DNA of 64,000 nt from assembly GCF_000420505.1 (NCBI RefSeq), contig NZ_ATVB01000007.1, positions 1-64,000 of the forward strand. The letters run 5' to 3'. Source of the DNA: Alloscardovia omnicolens DSM 21503. GTDB taxonomy: Bacteria > Actinomycetota > Actinomycetes > Actinomycetales > Bifidobacteriaceae. Positions 9,575 through 18,560 of the stretch are shown here, piece after piece (positions within the stretch are counted from its first letter, which is position 1; the number at the start of each line of letters is the position of its first letter). Position numbers and translations under genes: made by a program. The notes beneath the pieces were generated by a model, which saw only the letters and a list, made by a program, of their open reading frames with translations, made no database searches and was not told where the DNA came from.

Positions 9575-12209
9575 CATCGCCCTCCTCATCACTCTCATCG
9601 CGGATCCAGCGGCGCGCTACTCGTGCCACAACTTGCGTGCGTAGCGCGGATTCAGACAGTTCACTCATACCCAGCTCGCGCTCATACACTTCGCGGATGT
9701 ATTCGAGCGAAATCAGGTAGAAATCCAGCACCACAACAGACAGCAGCCACAGCATAAGGAAGACAATCTTAGCCTCAACAGTAAAAAGCAAGACGAGCAG
9801 GAGCAGCGGAACGGCAAAAATCGCCACCAAACCATAGCTCACCAAACGCGGATAGAGCGCTCCAAAACGAGCCGCTTTCCTTCGCAGAGAGCGCGCGAAC
9901 TCATCGTGACGCATGAGCATCTGCACCACAGAACCCAAGCGGAAGCGTGCACCATCGTCTCGCGTTTCTTCGCTGAGCAGTAGATCGGTTTCTGCCAGAC
10001 GACGGTCGAATAGCGCGTTCAAATTAAGCAAATACGGGCGAATAGCAAGTGCCAACACGAAAGCGCCGAGCAGATAGAGCGAGAGCATTCCGAGGTTTTT
10101 CGCGTATTCCATGCCGTAATAGCCGGCAACCGTCTCGCGCATGGCATTAATACTGTAGGTGAACGGCAGCCACGGTTCGAGGGCTTGGAAGAATGGCGGC
10201 ATAATCTCAATCGGGTACGTGCCCGACGAGCCAGGCACCTGCATAACCACCAAAATAACTGCCATGGCCTTACCAATATGACGCAATGTTGCCGCCAGCG
10301 CCATAATCACGGTTACGTAGACCACCGAAGCAAACATTCCTGCACACACGAAAGCAACAGGATGTTCCATCTGAATACCGATGATGAGATCTCCCACCGT
10401 GGCCACAAAACCTTGAGCCGCACCTAAGAGCGCAAACAACAACCAGCGTCCCATAAAGGCCTCACTATTGCGCACACGAGTGTGCACAGCCGCGGCGAAA
10501 CTCGATTTAGCCTGCTTATGCTTGCGCGCGCGGCGAGCTGCTTTAAGACTCGAGGCATCCACCTCGATTTTCATAACAGCAATAAGCACAAAACCGCCCA
10601 CCCACAGTGCGATATTCGTAAAGAATGGTGCGATTGCCGAACCATAATTGTGCACTGGGTACACGCTTTTTTGCTCAAGTTCCACCGGCTTTTGCATAAA
10701 ACTACCGATAGCATTCGCGTCGAGGTTGGTATCGCGTAATCTTTGGGCCAGAGCACTCGAGTCGAGGGCGGCAAAGTCTGTGCGCACGGTGTTAATATGC
10801 GTGCACACTTGCTCAATTGAGTTCTCACTAGCCTGAATTGTTGAGGACGTTTGTTGTAAAAGCGAGCGCAATTGTGCAATCACATTGTTCGACTGCTCAA
10901 GCGAGGAACTCACCTGCCCCAAAGAAGCGGCGGATACCGATGCCAGGGAACCTGCTGCATCAATACTGCCGGTTAATGAGGTGCTTAAGCTGCCGTTTAA
11001 GCTAGCGGACAGCGATTGGAAGGAGCTGGCCGAACTCAGTGCACTCGACGAGAGCGTGGACGACAAATTCGACACCGAATCTTGAGTCGAGCTTAAAGAT
11101 TCCTGCGCTTTTTGGCTAAAGTTATTTACCGCATCGTGCTGCTGTTTGTTGAGCGTTTGTAAGTCGCTCAGCGTCGACTCGAGCTGCTTGTACGCATCCG
11201 AGTTCTTGTCGAGCGTCGAATTATCGAGCACGCTGCTCAACGCCGCGACAGCCGCATCGTTCTTGGCGAGCAACGTGTTCAGACGCGCGTTAACCGTAGC
11301 CACATCCGCACTCGCTGTAGAGAGCGAGGAGCTTATGGTCGTTCCCGCTTGACCCACTTGCACGCCCAGCAAAGACAGCGATGCCGAGCTGGACGCTAGG
11401 TTTCCGGCCGCGTTATTCGAAAAACCAGAGGCTGCCGTAGAGCTTGCAGACGCGGTACGCGCGGCCTGATCAGCGGCTTTTCGCGCCGAATCAACCGCGG
11501 CTTTCGTATCGTTTACCGCCTGCTGCACACTGTGCGTCTTATCCACTGTCTCATCGAGCGCGGTGCGAGCGCGCTCTAAGCCGTCTTTCGTCTCGCTCAG
11601 CGTCGTCATAAGGTCGTCGAGCTTGGAAATAGTCTTCGCATGCGCGCCCTCAATCAAGCTTTTGGCTTCATCGGTTGAGATGTTCAGCTGATCAGAGACA
11701 GCCGTGCTCGCCGTACCGATAAACGCGGCGTTGAGCAAGTTATCAAGAGCCGTTGCGCCCGAATCCGTGATTTTTGGCGCGATCGGGTTGAGTTTTTCGT
11801 TCACGTAATAGTTGAGCTCCGGCCTGCTGCCGCCGGAGGTGATCATACGCACGAGAGAGCGCGAAAAGTTCTTATCGATAACGACCGCGGCATAATAACG
11901 GCCTGACTCAACCCCCTCGACCGCTTCTTTCCTGGTCTTGACGAAGGTCCAGCCGAGCTGATCGTTCTCTTTGAGCTGCGAAACGACCTGCTCACCCACA
12001 TTCACCTCGCCCGTCAGCTGCGAGCTAGCACCCGCGTCGAGGTTGGCGACGGCCACAGAAATGTGCCGCGTATTCGCGTACGGATCCCAGTTAGAAATAA
12101 TGTTAAGCCATGCATAGGCAGACGGAAGAATTGTGATGCCAATGGTAATAATGATGGCCACAGGATTCGTGAAAATCTTCTTAAGATCATGCCACAGTAT
12201 TGCCCACAC
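9564..12209 (-). CDS. YhgE/Pip-family membrane protein (first of pair)
   Basis: An 881-aa paralogue of the following gene with a GTG start preceded by GAGAGGA. It has a single N-terminal helix, then SAYAWLNIISNWDPYANT, a long Ser/Ala/Thr coiled-coil ectodomain with repeated SSSLS/TLSS patterns, and a C-terminal membrane bundle containing GSSGTYPIEIMPPFFQ. It differs from its partner by a C-terminal extension of about 150 aa that adds two more hydrophobic segments (YGLVAIFAVPLLLLVLLF and FLMLWLLSVVVLDFYLI) and an acidic tail. Overlapping paralogous genes suggest a heteromeric envelope complex; that is an inference. Confidence 0.8.
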   Translation of the reverse strand: MWAILWHDLKKIFTNPVAIIITIGITILPSAYAWLNIISNWDPYANTRHISVAVANLDAGASSQLTGEVNVGEQVVSQLKENDQLGWTFVKTRKEAVEGVESGRYYAAVVIDKNFSRSLVRMITSGGSRPELNYYVNEKLNPIAPKITDSGATALDNLLNAAFIGTASTAVSDQLNISTDEAKSLIEGAHAKTISKLDDLMTTLSETKDGLERARTALDETVDKTHSVQQAVNDTKAAVDSARKAADQAARTASASSTAASGFSNNAAGNLASSSASLSLLGVQVGQAGTTISSSLSTASADVATVNARLNTLLAKNDAAVAALSSVLDNSTLDKNSDAYKQLESTLSDLQTLNKQQHDAVNNFSQKAQESLSSTQDSVSNLSSTLSSSALSSASSFQSLSASLNGSLSTSLTGSIDAAGSLASVSAASLGQVSSSLEQSNNVIAQLRSLLQQTSSTIQASENSIEQVCTHINTVRTDFAALDSSALAQRLRDTNLDANAIGSFMQKPVELEQKSVYPVHNYGSAIAPFFTNIALWVGGFVLIAVMKIEVDASSLKAARRARKHKQAKSSFAAAVHTRVRNSEAFMGRWLLFALLGAAQGFVATVGDLIIGIQMEHPVAFVCAGMFASVVYVTVIMALAATLRHIGKAMAVILVVMQVPGSSGTYPIEIMPPFFQALEPWLPFTYSINAMRETVAGYYGMEYAKNLGMLSLYLLGAFVLALAIRPYLLNLNALFDRRLAETDLLLSEETRDDGARFRLGSVVQMLMRHDEFARSLRRKAARFGALYPRLVSYGLVAIFAVPLLLLVLLFTVEAKIVFLMLWLLSVVVLDFYLISLEYIREVYERELGMSELSESALRTQVVARVARRWIRDESDEEGDDEQ

Positions 12210-12393
12210 GTGCGTCCTCTCTCACCGTTGCTCAGCGTTTCTGCGCGTTCTACGCCATACTACTCACAGCAGCGCAAAGCATTTGCTTGTTTTCTCGCGG
12301 CTAAAAGGCTCGCGCGACATGTAAAACAAGGCAAATCAAGCGGTCTGAGCGATTTCACAGAATCATCGCAAAGTGTCAGATTACTGGGAAGTG

Positions 12394-13506
12394 TCACGCT
12401 TTGTCGGCTTCCTTGTCGACCGTGAGGAACTCCAACATCGCTACGACCATATCGCGCACAACCTGCGCTTGCTCAGCCTCGAGCTCGTGACGCGCACCGT
12501 TCATGCGCACCTTCTTAATCGTCGTGTTCGTTGCGCCCGCAATGAACGCGTCCTGCTGTTCGTCGCTCACCCACGCATCGTTTTCGGCTTGGAACAGCAG
12601 CATAGGCGCGGTTATGCGCTCTCGGTTCTGCTGGTTCTGCAGGTAGGCGTTGAGCTTAAGGCTCTGCTTCACCCAGTTATACGAGGCTGCGTACATTTGA
12701 TTCGTCTCCAGCATCAGGCGGCGCTTGTGCAGCCAGACCGCGCGCGCGTGGCTGAGCCCTTTAGCGTATTCCTCATCGAAAGTTTGATTGAATTCTTTAT
12801 CCGGGTGCACGAAAATCTGCTTCTTGCTCGCAAAGAACGCGCCCAAGCTCGCGAAAAGCTTGGTAAGTGATGGAGACAGCGGACTAAGCGAGGCGATCAT
12901 TGGTGCGGTGAGAACATACTTATCGACCAAATCTGGTGCGTGCTCAGCCAGTGCTGCCGCGATACCGCCTCCCATCGAATGGCCGTACACATATACTGGG
13001 GCTTCCTTGCTAAAGATAGATTGCGCATGAGGGTGCACAATGGTGCGGATTAACTTTTCGGCATCCGCAACGTAGCGACGGAAATCGTCAATCCAGATAA
13101 GGCCGAGATTTGCCACGTCGCGTGGCGAACGACCCTGACCGCGGTGTTCCAGAATGTAGATATCGAAACCCGCCTGCCAGTAGTAGTATGCCACTTCCAT
13201 AAAATGATCAACCATTTCCGTAAAGCCCGGCAAAATGACGATGGTCGGCGTATTCTCTTGCGGATTTCGGCTCAGGTAGTGCACGTAATGTAGCTTGTTG
13301 CCGTTTTCTGCGACGACTGGGGTCGGGGCCGCAGCAAGACCGTTAAAGTCTTCTGAGGTCGCGACATCGAGCCACCCTTCGCGCGTAGACGCTTCGAGCA
13401 CAGCTTCCACACCACGCATGCCGATACTGTAGGATTCGTCGGACGTGTCGTCCAGGAAAGTGACGCCAAACTTCGCAGCGCGTTCATCTAGTTGCACCAT
13501 GGTCAT
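12394..13506 (-). CDS. Alpha/beta hydrolase, monoacylglycerol lipase-like
   Basis: A cytosolic serine hydrolase of about 370 aa. The ATG at 13506 follows AAGGAG at a 5-nt spacing, so I prefer it over earlier in-frame starts. It has the 'PGFTEMVDHF' oxyanion segment, YILEHRGQGRSP (the HRGxGxS motif typical of lysophospholipase and monoglyceride lipase proteins), the nucleophile elbow GHSMGGGIAA, an Asp in AENDAWVSD and a catalytic His in GARHELEAE. The family cleaves monoacylglycerols or lysophospholipids; the substrate here is unproven. It runs in the same direction as the YhgE pair, 184 bp downstream, with no terminator I could see between them. Confidence 0.75.
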   Translation of the reverse strand: MTMVQLDERAAKFGVTFLDDTSDESYSIGMRGVEAVLEASTREGWLDVATSEDFNGLAAAPTPVVAENGNKLHYVHYLSRNPQENTPTIVILPGFTEMVDHFMEVAYYYWQAGFDIYILEHRGQGRSPRDVANLGLIWIDDFRRYVADAEKLIRTIVHPHAQSIFSKEAPVYVYGHSMGGGIAAALAEHAPDLVDKYVLTAPMIASLSPLSPSLTKLFASLGAFFASKKQIFVHPDKEFNQTFDEEYAKGLSHARAVWLHKRRLMLETNQMYAASYNWVKQSLKLNAYLQNQQNRERITAPMLLFQAENDAWVSDEQQDAFIAGATNTTIKKVRMNGARHELEAEQAQVVRDMVVAMLEFLTVDKEADKA

Positions 13507-13724
13507 CACTACTCCTTGTACTCCATCTCTTTGCGTCTTGTGTGCGTGCTTGCATGTGTTTGCGTACGCTTGCTTGGGCGCTTGCGACACTTGTACGCTT
13601 GTGGCGCTCCCACTTCCCTTATGCCTTTTATAATAGCCCGATTTCGATTACGCAATATAAATATTCCAACTATGCGCGTGTTTTTGGTGGATTTTGGTGT
13701 GTGAGTACTGGTTGTGTTGTGGTG

Positions 13725-13955
13725 AGCGTCGCATTACTCACGAGTTGCTCGCCACAGCTTTTCTGGTGGCGTGAAAAGTGAGCTGAAAAGAGAATCGTCT
13801 CTTACGGCTGCAAAAACGCGATTTTGGACCAAAATCATGGCGTGGAAAGTGATTGACTTTACGACTCGTCACCCGCGACCAAAAACAGCACCTCACACGG
13901 TCGTGGAAAAACGAGCTGTAAAGTCAATCACCCCTCACGCTATCCGCAGACAAAC
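13725..13955 (+). repeat. Non-coding intergenic repeat, copy A
   Basis: About 230 bp in the divergent gap between the hydrolase and fhaA is clearly related to 37447-37685. Shared blocks include CTGGTGGCGTGAA, GTGAGCTGAAA, AGAATCGTCT, AAAATCATGGCGTG, GATTGACTTTACG, CTCGTCACCC and GTCGTGGAAAA in the same order. No frame is kept open between copies. Copy A has a perfect 14-bp inverted repeat, GTGATTGACTTTAC near 13849-13862 with GTAAAGTCAATCAC near 13918-13931, enclosing a second short stem (GCGACC / GGTCGT). It could be a decayed mobile element such as a MITE, a structured RNA or a conserved regulatory block. Confidence 0.75.
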
Positions 13956-14180
13956 ACCACCGCAAATCACCGCGCAACCCAGTAAGTTGTGTTGGGCGTG
14001 TAAGAATGCGCGCAAAAATCCCCAACCTCGCGCTTTTTGCACTACAAATGTAAGAAGTTGAGACAAAACGGTGGAGCAGTGCGCGCATAGCATGATAGCC
14101 GCAAGGCTCCGCAAACGCGAATAACGCACGCACACCGCGCACCGCATGCAAACGCGTAAGAACTCTATGAAGGGGACACG
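13956..14180. other. fhaA upstream region
   Basis: This rest of the divergent gap contains no open frame I trust. It holds many GCGC/GCAC-rich words and ends with GAAGGGGACACG, the Shine-Dalgarno for fhaA. The promoter of the fhaA-pknB operon is presumably here, but I see no convincing -35/-10 pair. Confidence 0.5.
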
Positions 14181-14879
14181 ATGGGATTCCTTGATCGCTT
14201 GGAAAAGAGTGTTGAAGGCGCTGTTGAGGGCGCATTCTCTCGTTTCGGCTCCAAAGATTTGCAGCCAGTCGATTTATCCAGCGCCTTGGAGCGCGAAATT
14301 GATTCTCAAAGTATGAGTGTGGGTCGAGACCGCACGGTTGCTCCGAACGAGTACCGTATTAAGCTATCTACCCCAGACTTCGATAACATCGAGAAGTGGG
14401 GCAGCGAGACCTTAGCCAATGAATTGGCCGACAACCTCACGAAGTATGCAGAAAGTCAGCACTACGCTTTCGTTGGCCCAGTTGTGGTCATCTTCGAGGA
14501 AGACCTCACCTTGGCTAAGAGCGACTTCTCGGTGTCCTCCGAATCCGTGCAGGGTAACGCCGCACCTCTAACCACGAATAACAGCACCAAGGACTGCCCA
14601 GTACTCGAGATTAACGGCCGTCAGTACCTGCTCACCGCTCCAAAAACAGTTATCGGCCGCGGTTCTACCAGCGATATTGTTATTGATGATCCAGGTATCT
14701 CTCGCAATCATTTGGAAATCGATATTACCGATAGCGGCGTTGTTGCACGCGATATGGGCTCTACCAACGGCACATATGTTGAAGGACATCAGACTCCGGC
14801 TGCTACACTTCTGGATGGAAATACTATTACTATTGGTCGCACACGCATCCTGTTCTGGTCTAGTGCAGCCACGGAGTAG
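14181..14879 (+). CDS. fhaA: FhaA-type DUF3662 plus FHA domain protein
   Basis: A 232-aa cytosolic signalling adaptor. Residues about 1-110 match the DUF3662 (FhaA N-terminal) domain: GFLDRLEKSVEGAVEGAFSR, then 'LSSALEREID'. Residues about 145-230 form an FHA domain with the phosphothreonine-binding signature GRGSTSDIVIDDPGISRNHL and STNGTYVEG. FhaA proteins recognise targets phosphorylated by PknA/PknB and act in peptidoglycan regulation, for example with MviN in mycobacteria. It is the first gene of a seven-gene cluster and has a good Shine-Dalgarno (GAAGGGG). The linker between the two domains is shorter than in mycobacteria. Confidence 0.9.
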   Translation: MGFLDRLEKSVEGAVEGAFSRFGSKDLQPVDLSSALEREIDSQSMSVGRDRTVAPNEYRIKLSTPDFDNIEKWGSETLANELADNLTKYAESQHYAFVGPVVVIFEEDLTLAKSDFSVSSESVQGNAAPLTTNNSTKDCPVLEINGRQYLLTAPKTVIGRGSTSDIVIDDPGISRNHLEIDITDSGVVARDMGSTNGTYVEGHQTPAATLLDGNTITIGRTRILFWSSAATE

Positions 14880-14893
14880 ACTCTTTTAGTACT

Positions 14894-15469
14894 ATGACTG
14901 ATTTAACTTTTGCCATACTAAAGTACGGCTTTTTGATTGGCTTATGGCTTTTCGTATGGCTAGCCGTGCGTGCGATTAACCGCGATGTTGTGTCTTTAGC
15001 ACCACATCGTTCGAAACGTCGTTCTAATCGCGAGCGCGATAAACACATGGTAGCGGTGGGAGCGAATGGTCCTGTGGTAGTTCCTGCACAAGATGGTGTG
15101 CCATCAAACACACAAACATTAGCAACTCCAGCCACCGCTCACATATCGAATCCAACGAACGCAACGAACGCGCCTGAGCCAGCAGTGCTCACCATTATTG
15201 ATGGTCCACTGTCAGGCACTACCATGCCGTTAAGCGCTGGATCTATTTCCTTAGGGCGTGCAGCAGATAATAATATTGTGCTGGATGATGAATTTGTGTC
15301 CTCTCACCACGCTCGCATTTTCTTCGATACAGCTTCCAATCAGTGGGCTGTAGAAGATTTGAATTCCACTAATGGCACAAAAGTTGCAGATCAGCCGATT
15401 CACAGCGTATGTCTACTTCCGCCAGGAGTTCCTGTGCGCATTGGCGCTACCACGTTTGAATTGAGGTAG
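14894..15469 (+). CDS. fhaB: FhaB-type membrane-anchored FHA protein
   Basis: A 191-aa protein with an N-terminal membrane helix (ILKYGFLIGLWLFVWLAV) and a C-terminal FHA domain with SLGRAADNNIVLDDEFVSSHHA and STNGTKV. FhaB/FipA proteins link FHA recognition of kinase targets to the divisome and the cell wall enzymes encoded next door. The gene starts 14 nt after fhaA and ends 3 nt before the phosphatase. No strong Shine-Dalgarno precedes the ATG, so translational coupling is likely. Confidence 0.9.
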   Translation: MTDLTFAILKYGFLIGLWLFVWLAVRAINRDVVSLAPHRSKRRSNRERDKHMVAVGANGPVVVPAQDGVPSNTQTLATPATAHISNPTNATNAPEPAVLTIIDGPLSGTTMPLSAGSISLGRAADNNIVLDDEFVSSHHARIFFDTASNQWAVEDLNSTNGTKVADQPIHSVCLLPPGVPVRIGATTFELR

Positions 15470-15472
15470 CCC

Positions 15473-17119
15473 GTGGCATTACACATGATTTCCACCACAG
15501 TCTCCGATATTGGTTTAGTACGCAAAGATAATCAAGATTCTACTTTTGCAGGCGCACGTCTGGTTGCTGTTTGCGACGGTATGGGCGGTCACGCTGGCGG
15601 AGACACTGCTTCCACAATTGCTATTCGTTCTTTAGCGCATATTGAGAATATTCCTCTTGTTACCAACCCGTCGAAGGCTGTGGACGATGTAGCAAGTATG
15701 CTCACCACCTCCATTATTGCTGCGCATGACGCTATTGTGGGCAAAGCACGCCGTGAAAAAGCCCTTTCTGGTATGGGCACTACTGTTACCGCTATTGCTC
15801 TGGTAGGAGAATATTGGGTTATTGCTCATATTGGCGATTCACGCGCTTACCTTGTGCGAGATAGCGAAATTGTGCGCGTTACTAAAGATCACTCTTATGT
15901 GCAGCATTTAATTGATGCTGGACGCATTACGATTGATGAAGCCAAATCCCATCCTCAGCGCAATGTTGTTATGCGCGTTTTAGGTGATTTCGATATTGAT
16001 CCTCGTCCAGATATTTCCATCCGCCGCGCGCAACGGGGCGACCGCTGGCTGTTATGTTCTGACGGTTTAAGCGGCGTGGTCAGCGATGAATCTTTACGCG
16101 ATATTCTTCTTACTCATCCTCACGCCCAAGAATGCGCGCAAACCTTAGTAGGTTTAGCGGAAAAAAGCGGTAGCACCGATAATATTTCTGTAGTTATTGC
16201 CGATTCCTATAGCGCCGATGACGAGAATATTCCTACAGCATTATCGAATTCTTCCGATGAAATGTGCTTAATTGCTGGCGCGGTAAGTACACAACCGCAG
16301 CCTATTGCAGATACTCTCAATATGCTCGTAGCCATTGCGCCTCGTTTCGTGCCAGACGATATTTTGCAATCTCCTGCTGTGCGAGCAGCTCAGCTCACCG
16401 CCAAAGCGCATGAATCCAAAGAGCAGAACTCCGAAGATGCCGATACCTTATTTGGCGTTGCCACAATTCATGAGCATGAACACAACGACTTAATTGCTGA
16501 TGATTTCGATGCGCGCTATGAGATTGAGCGTATTGTACGCCCTAATACCATGCTGAATAACGAGAACGATGCCGATGGCATTATGGAAGCAACAGGCGAA
16601 ATTCCAGTTGTTACGAAGCATGACGGCTCAGTGGTTGACGATCCTCATGATCCCGATGTAAGGGATGCTATGAAGGTGCAAAAAATCACGGATGCTCATA
16701 ATCAGCATCGCTCTACCCGCATACGCCGTATTATCTGGTTTGTTATTACCGTTGCAGCCATTATTGCAGCAGGTATCGGTTGCTGGCTCACATATAACTG
16801 GAGTCAAAGCCGTTACTTTATTAAAGATTTCAACGGTCAAGTAGCCATTTATCAGGGCGTGAATACGGATGTTTTCGGATACTCCTTAAATCACGTTCTC
16901 GAAAAAACTAATGTAGACATGCGCGACCTTCCTCAAGGCTGGCAAGATCGCATTAGCAAGGGAATTGAGGCGCAGAACTACAAGGATGCGCGCAATACTA
17001 TAACAAGCATTCAAAAGCAAGCGTCGAGCGCGAACGAAAACAGTACCGAAAAGAGTACCGAGAACAGTAAAGACACAGATAATAAGAGCAGCGAGCAGGC
17101 AGGCACAGATGAAAACTGA
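15473..17119 (+). CDS. pstP: PP2C-family Ser/Thr phosphatase PstP
   Basis: A 548-aa membrane phosphatase that reverses PknA/PknB phosphorylation using two or three metal ions. The N-terminal 240 aa form the PP2C fold with RKDNQDS, VCDGMGGHAGG, GMGTTVTAI, HIGDSRAYL, SDGLSGVVS and GSTDNISVVI, so all the metal-binding Asp residues are present. An acidic linker, a single transmembrane segment near residues 418-440 (IIWFVITVAAIIAAGIGCW) and a small extracellular domain follow. The C-terminal tail is polar and Ser/Asn/Glu-rich. The start is GTG, with GAGG just upstream. The gene overlaps rodA by 11 nt. Confidence 0.92.
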   Translation: MALHMISTTVSDIGLVRKDNQDSTFAGARLVAVCDGMGGHAGGDTASTIAIRSLAHIENIPLVTNPSKAVDDVASMLTTSIIAAHDAIVGKARREKALSGMGTTVTAIALVGEYWVIAHIGDSRAYLVRDSEIVRVTKDHSYVQHLIDAGRITIDEAKSHPQRNVVMRVLGDFDIDPRPDISIRRAQRGDRWLLCSDGLSGVVSDESLRDILLTHPHAQECAQTLVGLAEKSGSTDNISVVIADSYSADDENIPTALSNSSDEMCLIAGAVSTQPQPIADTLNMLVAIAPRFVPDDILQSPAVRAAQLTAKAHESKEQNSEDADTLFGVATIHEHEHNDLIADDFDARYEIERIVRPNTMLNNENDADGIMEATGEIPVVTKHDGSVVDDPHDPDVRDAMKVQKITDAHNQHRSTRIRRIIWFVITVAAIIAAGIGCWLTYNWSQSRYFIKDFNGQVAIYQGVNTDVFGYSLNHVLEKTNVDMRDLPQGWQDRISKGIEAQNYKDARNTITSIQKQASSANENSTEKSTENSKDTDNKSSEQAGTDEN

Positions 17120-18560
17120 TAAATCTGAGTTCTTCCATCGCTTAGTACTTCTTCTGCTCGTCACCGCTTTAAGCGTTATGGGCTTTATGCAGATGTTCGA
17201 AAAAGTTGCCGGACATATTCCATCGCGCTATGGCATCTCTTTAGCTATTGTCGCCGTGCTCTGCTTGGTGCTGTGGGTTGTGCTGCTTACGGTTAAACCG
17301 TACGCCAATCAGAACTTCTTCTTTGGCGTTGTTTTGCTAAGCCTTATTGGATGTATGGAAATCATCCGTATTGACTACGAAAACGTTACGTTAGACCGCG
17401 AAACTTCTGCCGGCGCGAACCAAGTTCTGTGGCTTATTTTGGCGCTCGGTTTAGCAAGCGTTCTGCTTTTTAGTATTAAAGACTATAGGGTCTTTAGAAA
17501 ATTCAGTTATATTTCCATGATTATTGGCTTGTTCTTGCTATTTTCGCCGATGATTCCAGGTGTAGGAGCCTCTATTAATGGCGCTCGTATTTGGATTCGC
17601 GTAGCAGGACATAGCATTCAGCCAGCTGAATTTGCCAAGCTTTTTATGGCTATTTTCTTCGCCTCTTATTTGTTTGACCACCGCGACCAGCTTGCTGTGG
17701 GCGGTAAAAAGATTGGCGCTATGCATTTGCCTCGACTGCGCGATTTTGGTCCTATTATTGTGGTGTGGGCAGCTTGTATGGGCGTTCTTGTTCTGCAAAA
17801 AGATTTGGGAACGGGGCTGCTGTTCTTTGCTATGTTCGTGTGCATGCTGTATGTAGCAACAGGACGTATCAGTTGGATTATTATTGGTCTTATCTTCTTC
17901 CTCGCTGCCGCTTTTGCCGCAGTACATCTGTTTAGTCATGTGGAAAATCGTGTTGATGCATGGCTGAACCCCTTTAATCAGCGCGTCTATACAGCTCCTG
18001 GCGGCTCTCAACAGCTTGTTACTGGTATTTTTGGTTTAGCATCCGGCGGATTATTAGGCACTGGTTTAGGCGAGGGATATCCGGCATTGACTCCTTTAGC
18101 TAATTCTGATTTTATTTTCTCCTCTTTAGGCGAAGAACTTGGTTTAGTAGGTGTTTTTGCTATTTTTGTTATATATATTGCGATTATTGGCACAGGCATT
18201 ATTACCGCTATAAAAGTTAAGGATGGCTTTGGCAAGCTTTTGGCTTCAGGCCTCGTCTTTACTATGGCTTTTCAAGTATTTACAGTAGTAGGTGGAATTA
18301 CTTTAGTTATTCCACTGACTGGTTTAACACTGCCTTATATGGCAGCGGGTGGTTCCAGCCTTATTGCGAACTGGATTGTGGCAACTATGCTGCTCATTAT
18401 TTCTCATCAAGGCAATAAACCTGAAGAAGAAATGGGATTCGATACCCTCTCGCTCGCCCTCGAAGCTGTAAACGAAAAGAAAACACGTGAACAGCAATCA
18501 GCGCCTCGCGCCCTAACTTCAGAAACAATCAGCGTTGTACAGAAAGGAGAAGAACAATGA
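17109..18560 (+). CDS. rodA: FtsW/RodA/SpoVE-family peptidoglycan polymerase
   Basis: A polytopic membrane glycosyltransferase of 483 aa (SEDS family) that polymerises lipid II for cell-wall elongation. It shows about ten hydrophobic helices and the signature segments GARIWIRVAGHSIQPAEFAK, QKDLGTGLLFFAMF, DFIFSSLGEELGLVG, and the C-terminal GLTLPYMAAGGSSLIANW. It lies directly before the class B PBP gene (4-nt overlap), the usual SEDS-bPBP pairing. Whether it works in elongation or division cannot be read from sequence; cluster position favours RodA. Confidence 0.92.
   Translation: MKTDKSEFFHRLVLLLLVTALSVMGFMQMFEKVAGHIPSRYGISLAIVAVLCLVLWVVLLTVKPYANQNFFFGVVLLSLIGCMEIIRIDYENVTLDRETSAGANQVLWLILALGLASVLLFSIKDYRVFRKFSYISMIIGLFLLFSPMIPGVGASINGARIWIRVAGHSIQPAEFAKLFMAIFFASYLFDHRDQLAVGGKKIGAMHLPRLRDFGPIIVVWAACMGVLVLQKDLGTGLLFFAMFVCMLYVATGRISWIIIGLIFFLAAAFAAVHLFSHVENRVDAWLNPFNQRVYTAPGGSQQLVTGIFGLASGGLLGTGLGEGYPALTPLANSDFIFSSLGEELGLVGVFAIFVIYIAIIGTGIITAIKVKDGFGKLLASGLVFTMAFQVFTVVGGITLVIPLTGLTLPYMAAGGSSLIANWIVATMLLIISHQGNKPEEEMGFDTLSLALEAVNEKKTREQQSAPRALTSETISVVQKGEEQ

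Noticed and set aside
8858-9757. Plus-strand open frame of about 299 codons opposite the YhgE pair
   Set aside because: It lies opposite two overlapping YhgE/Pip genes, has His/Arg-rich composition and no start context; a shadow frame.
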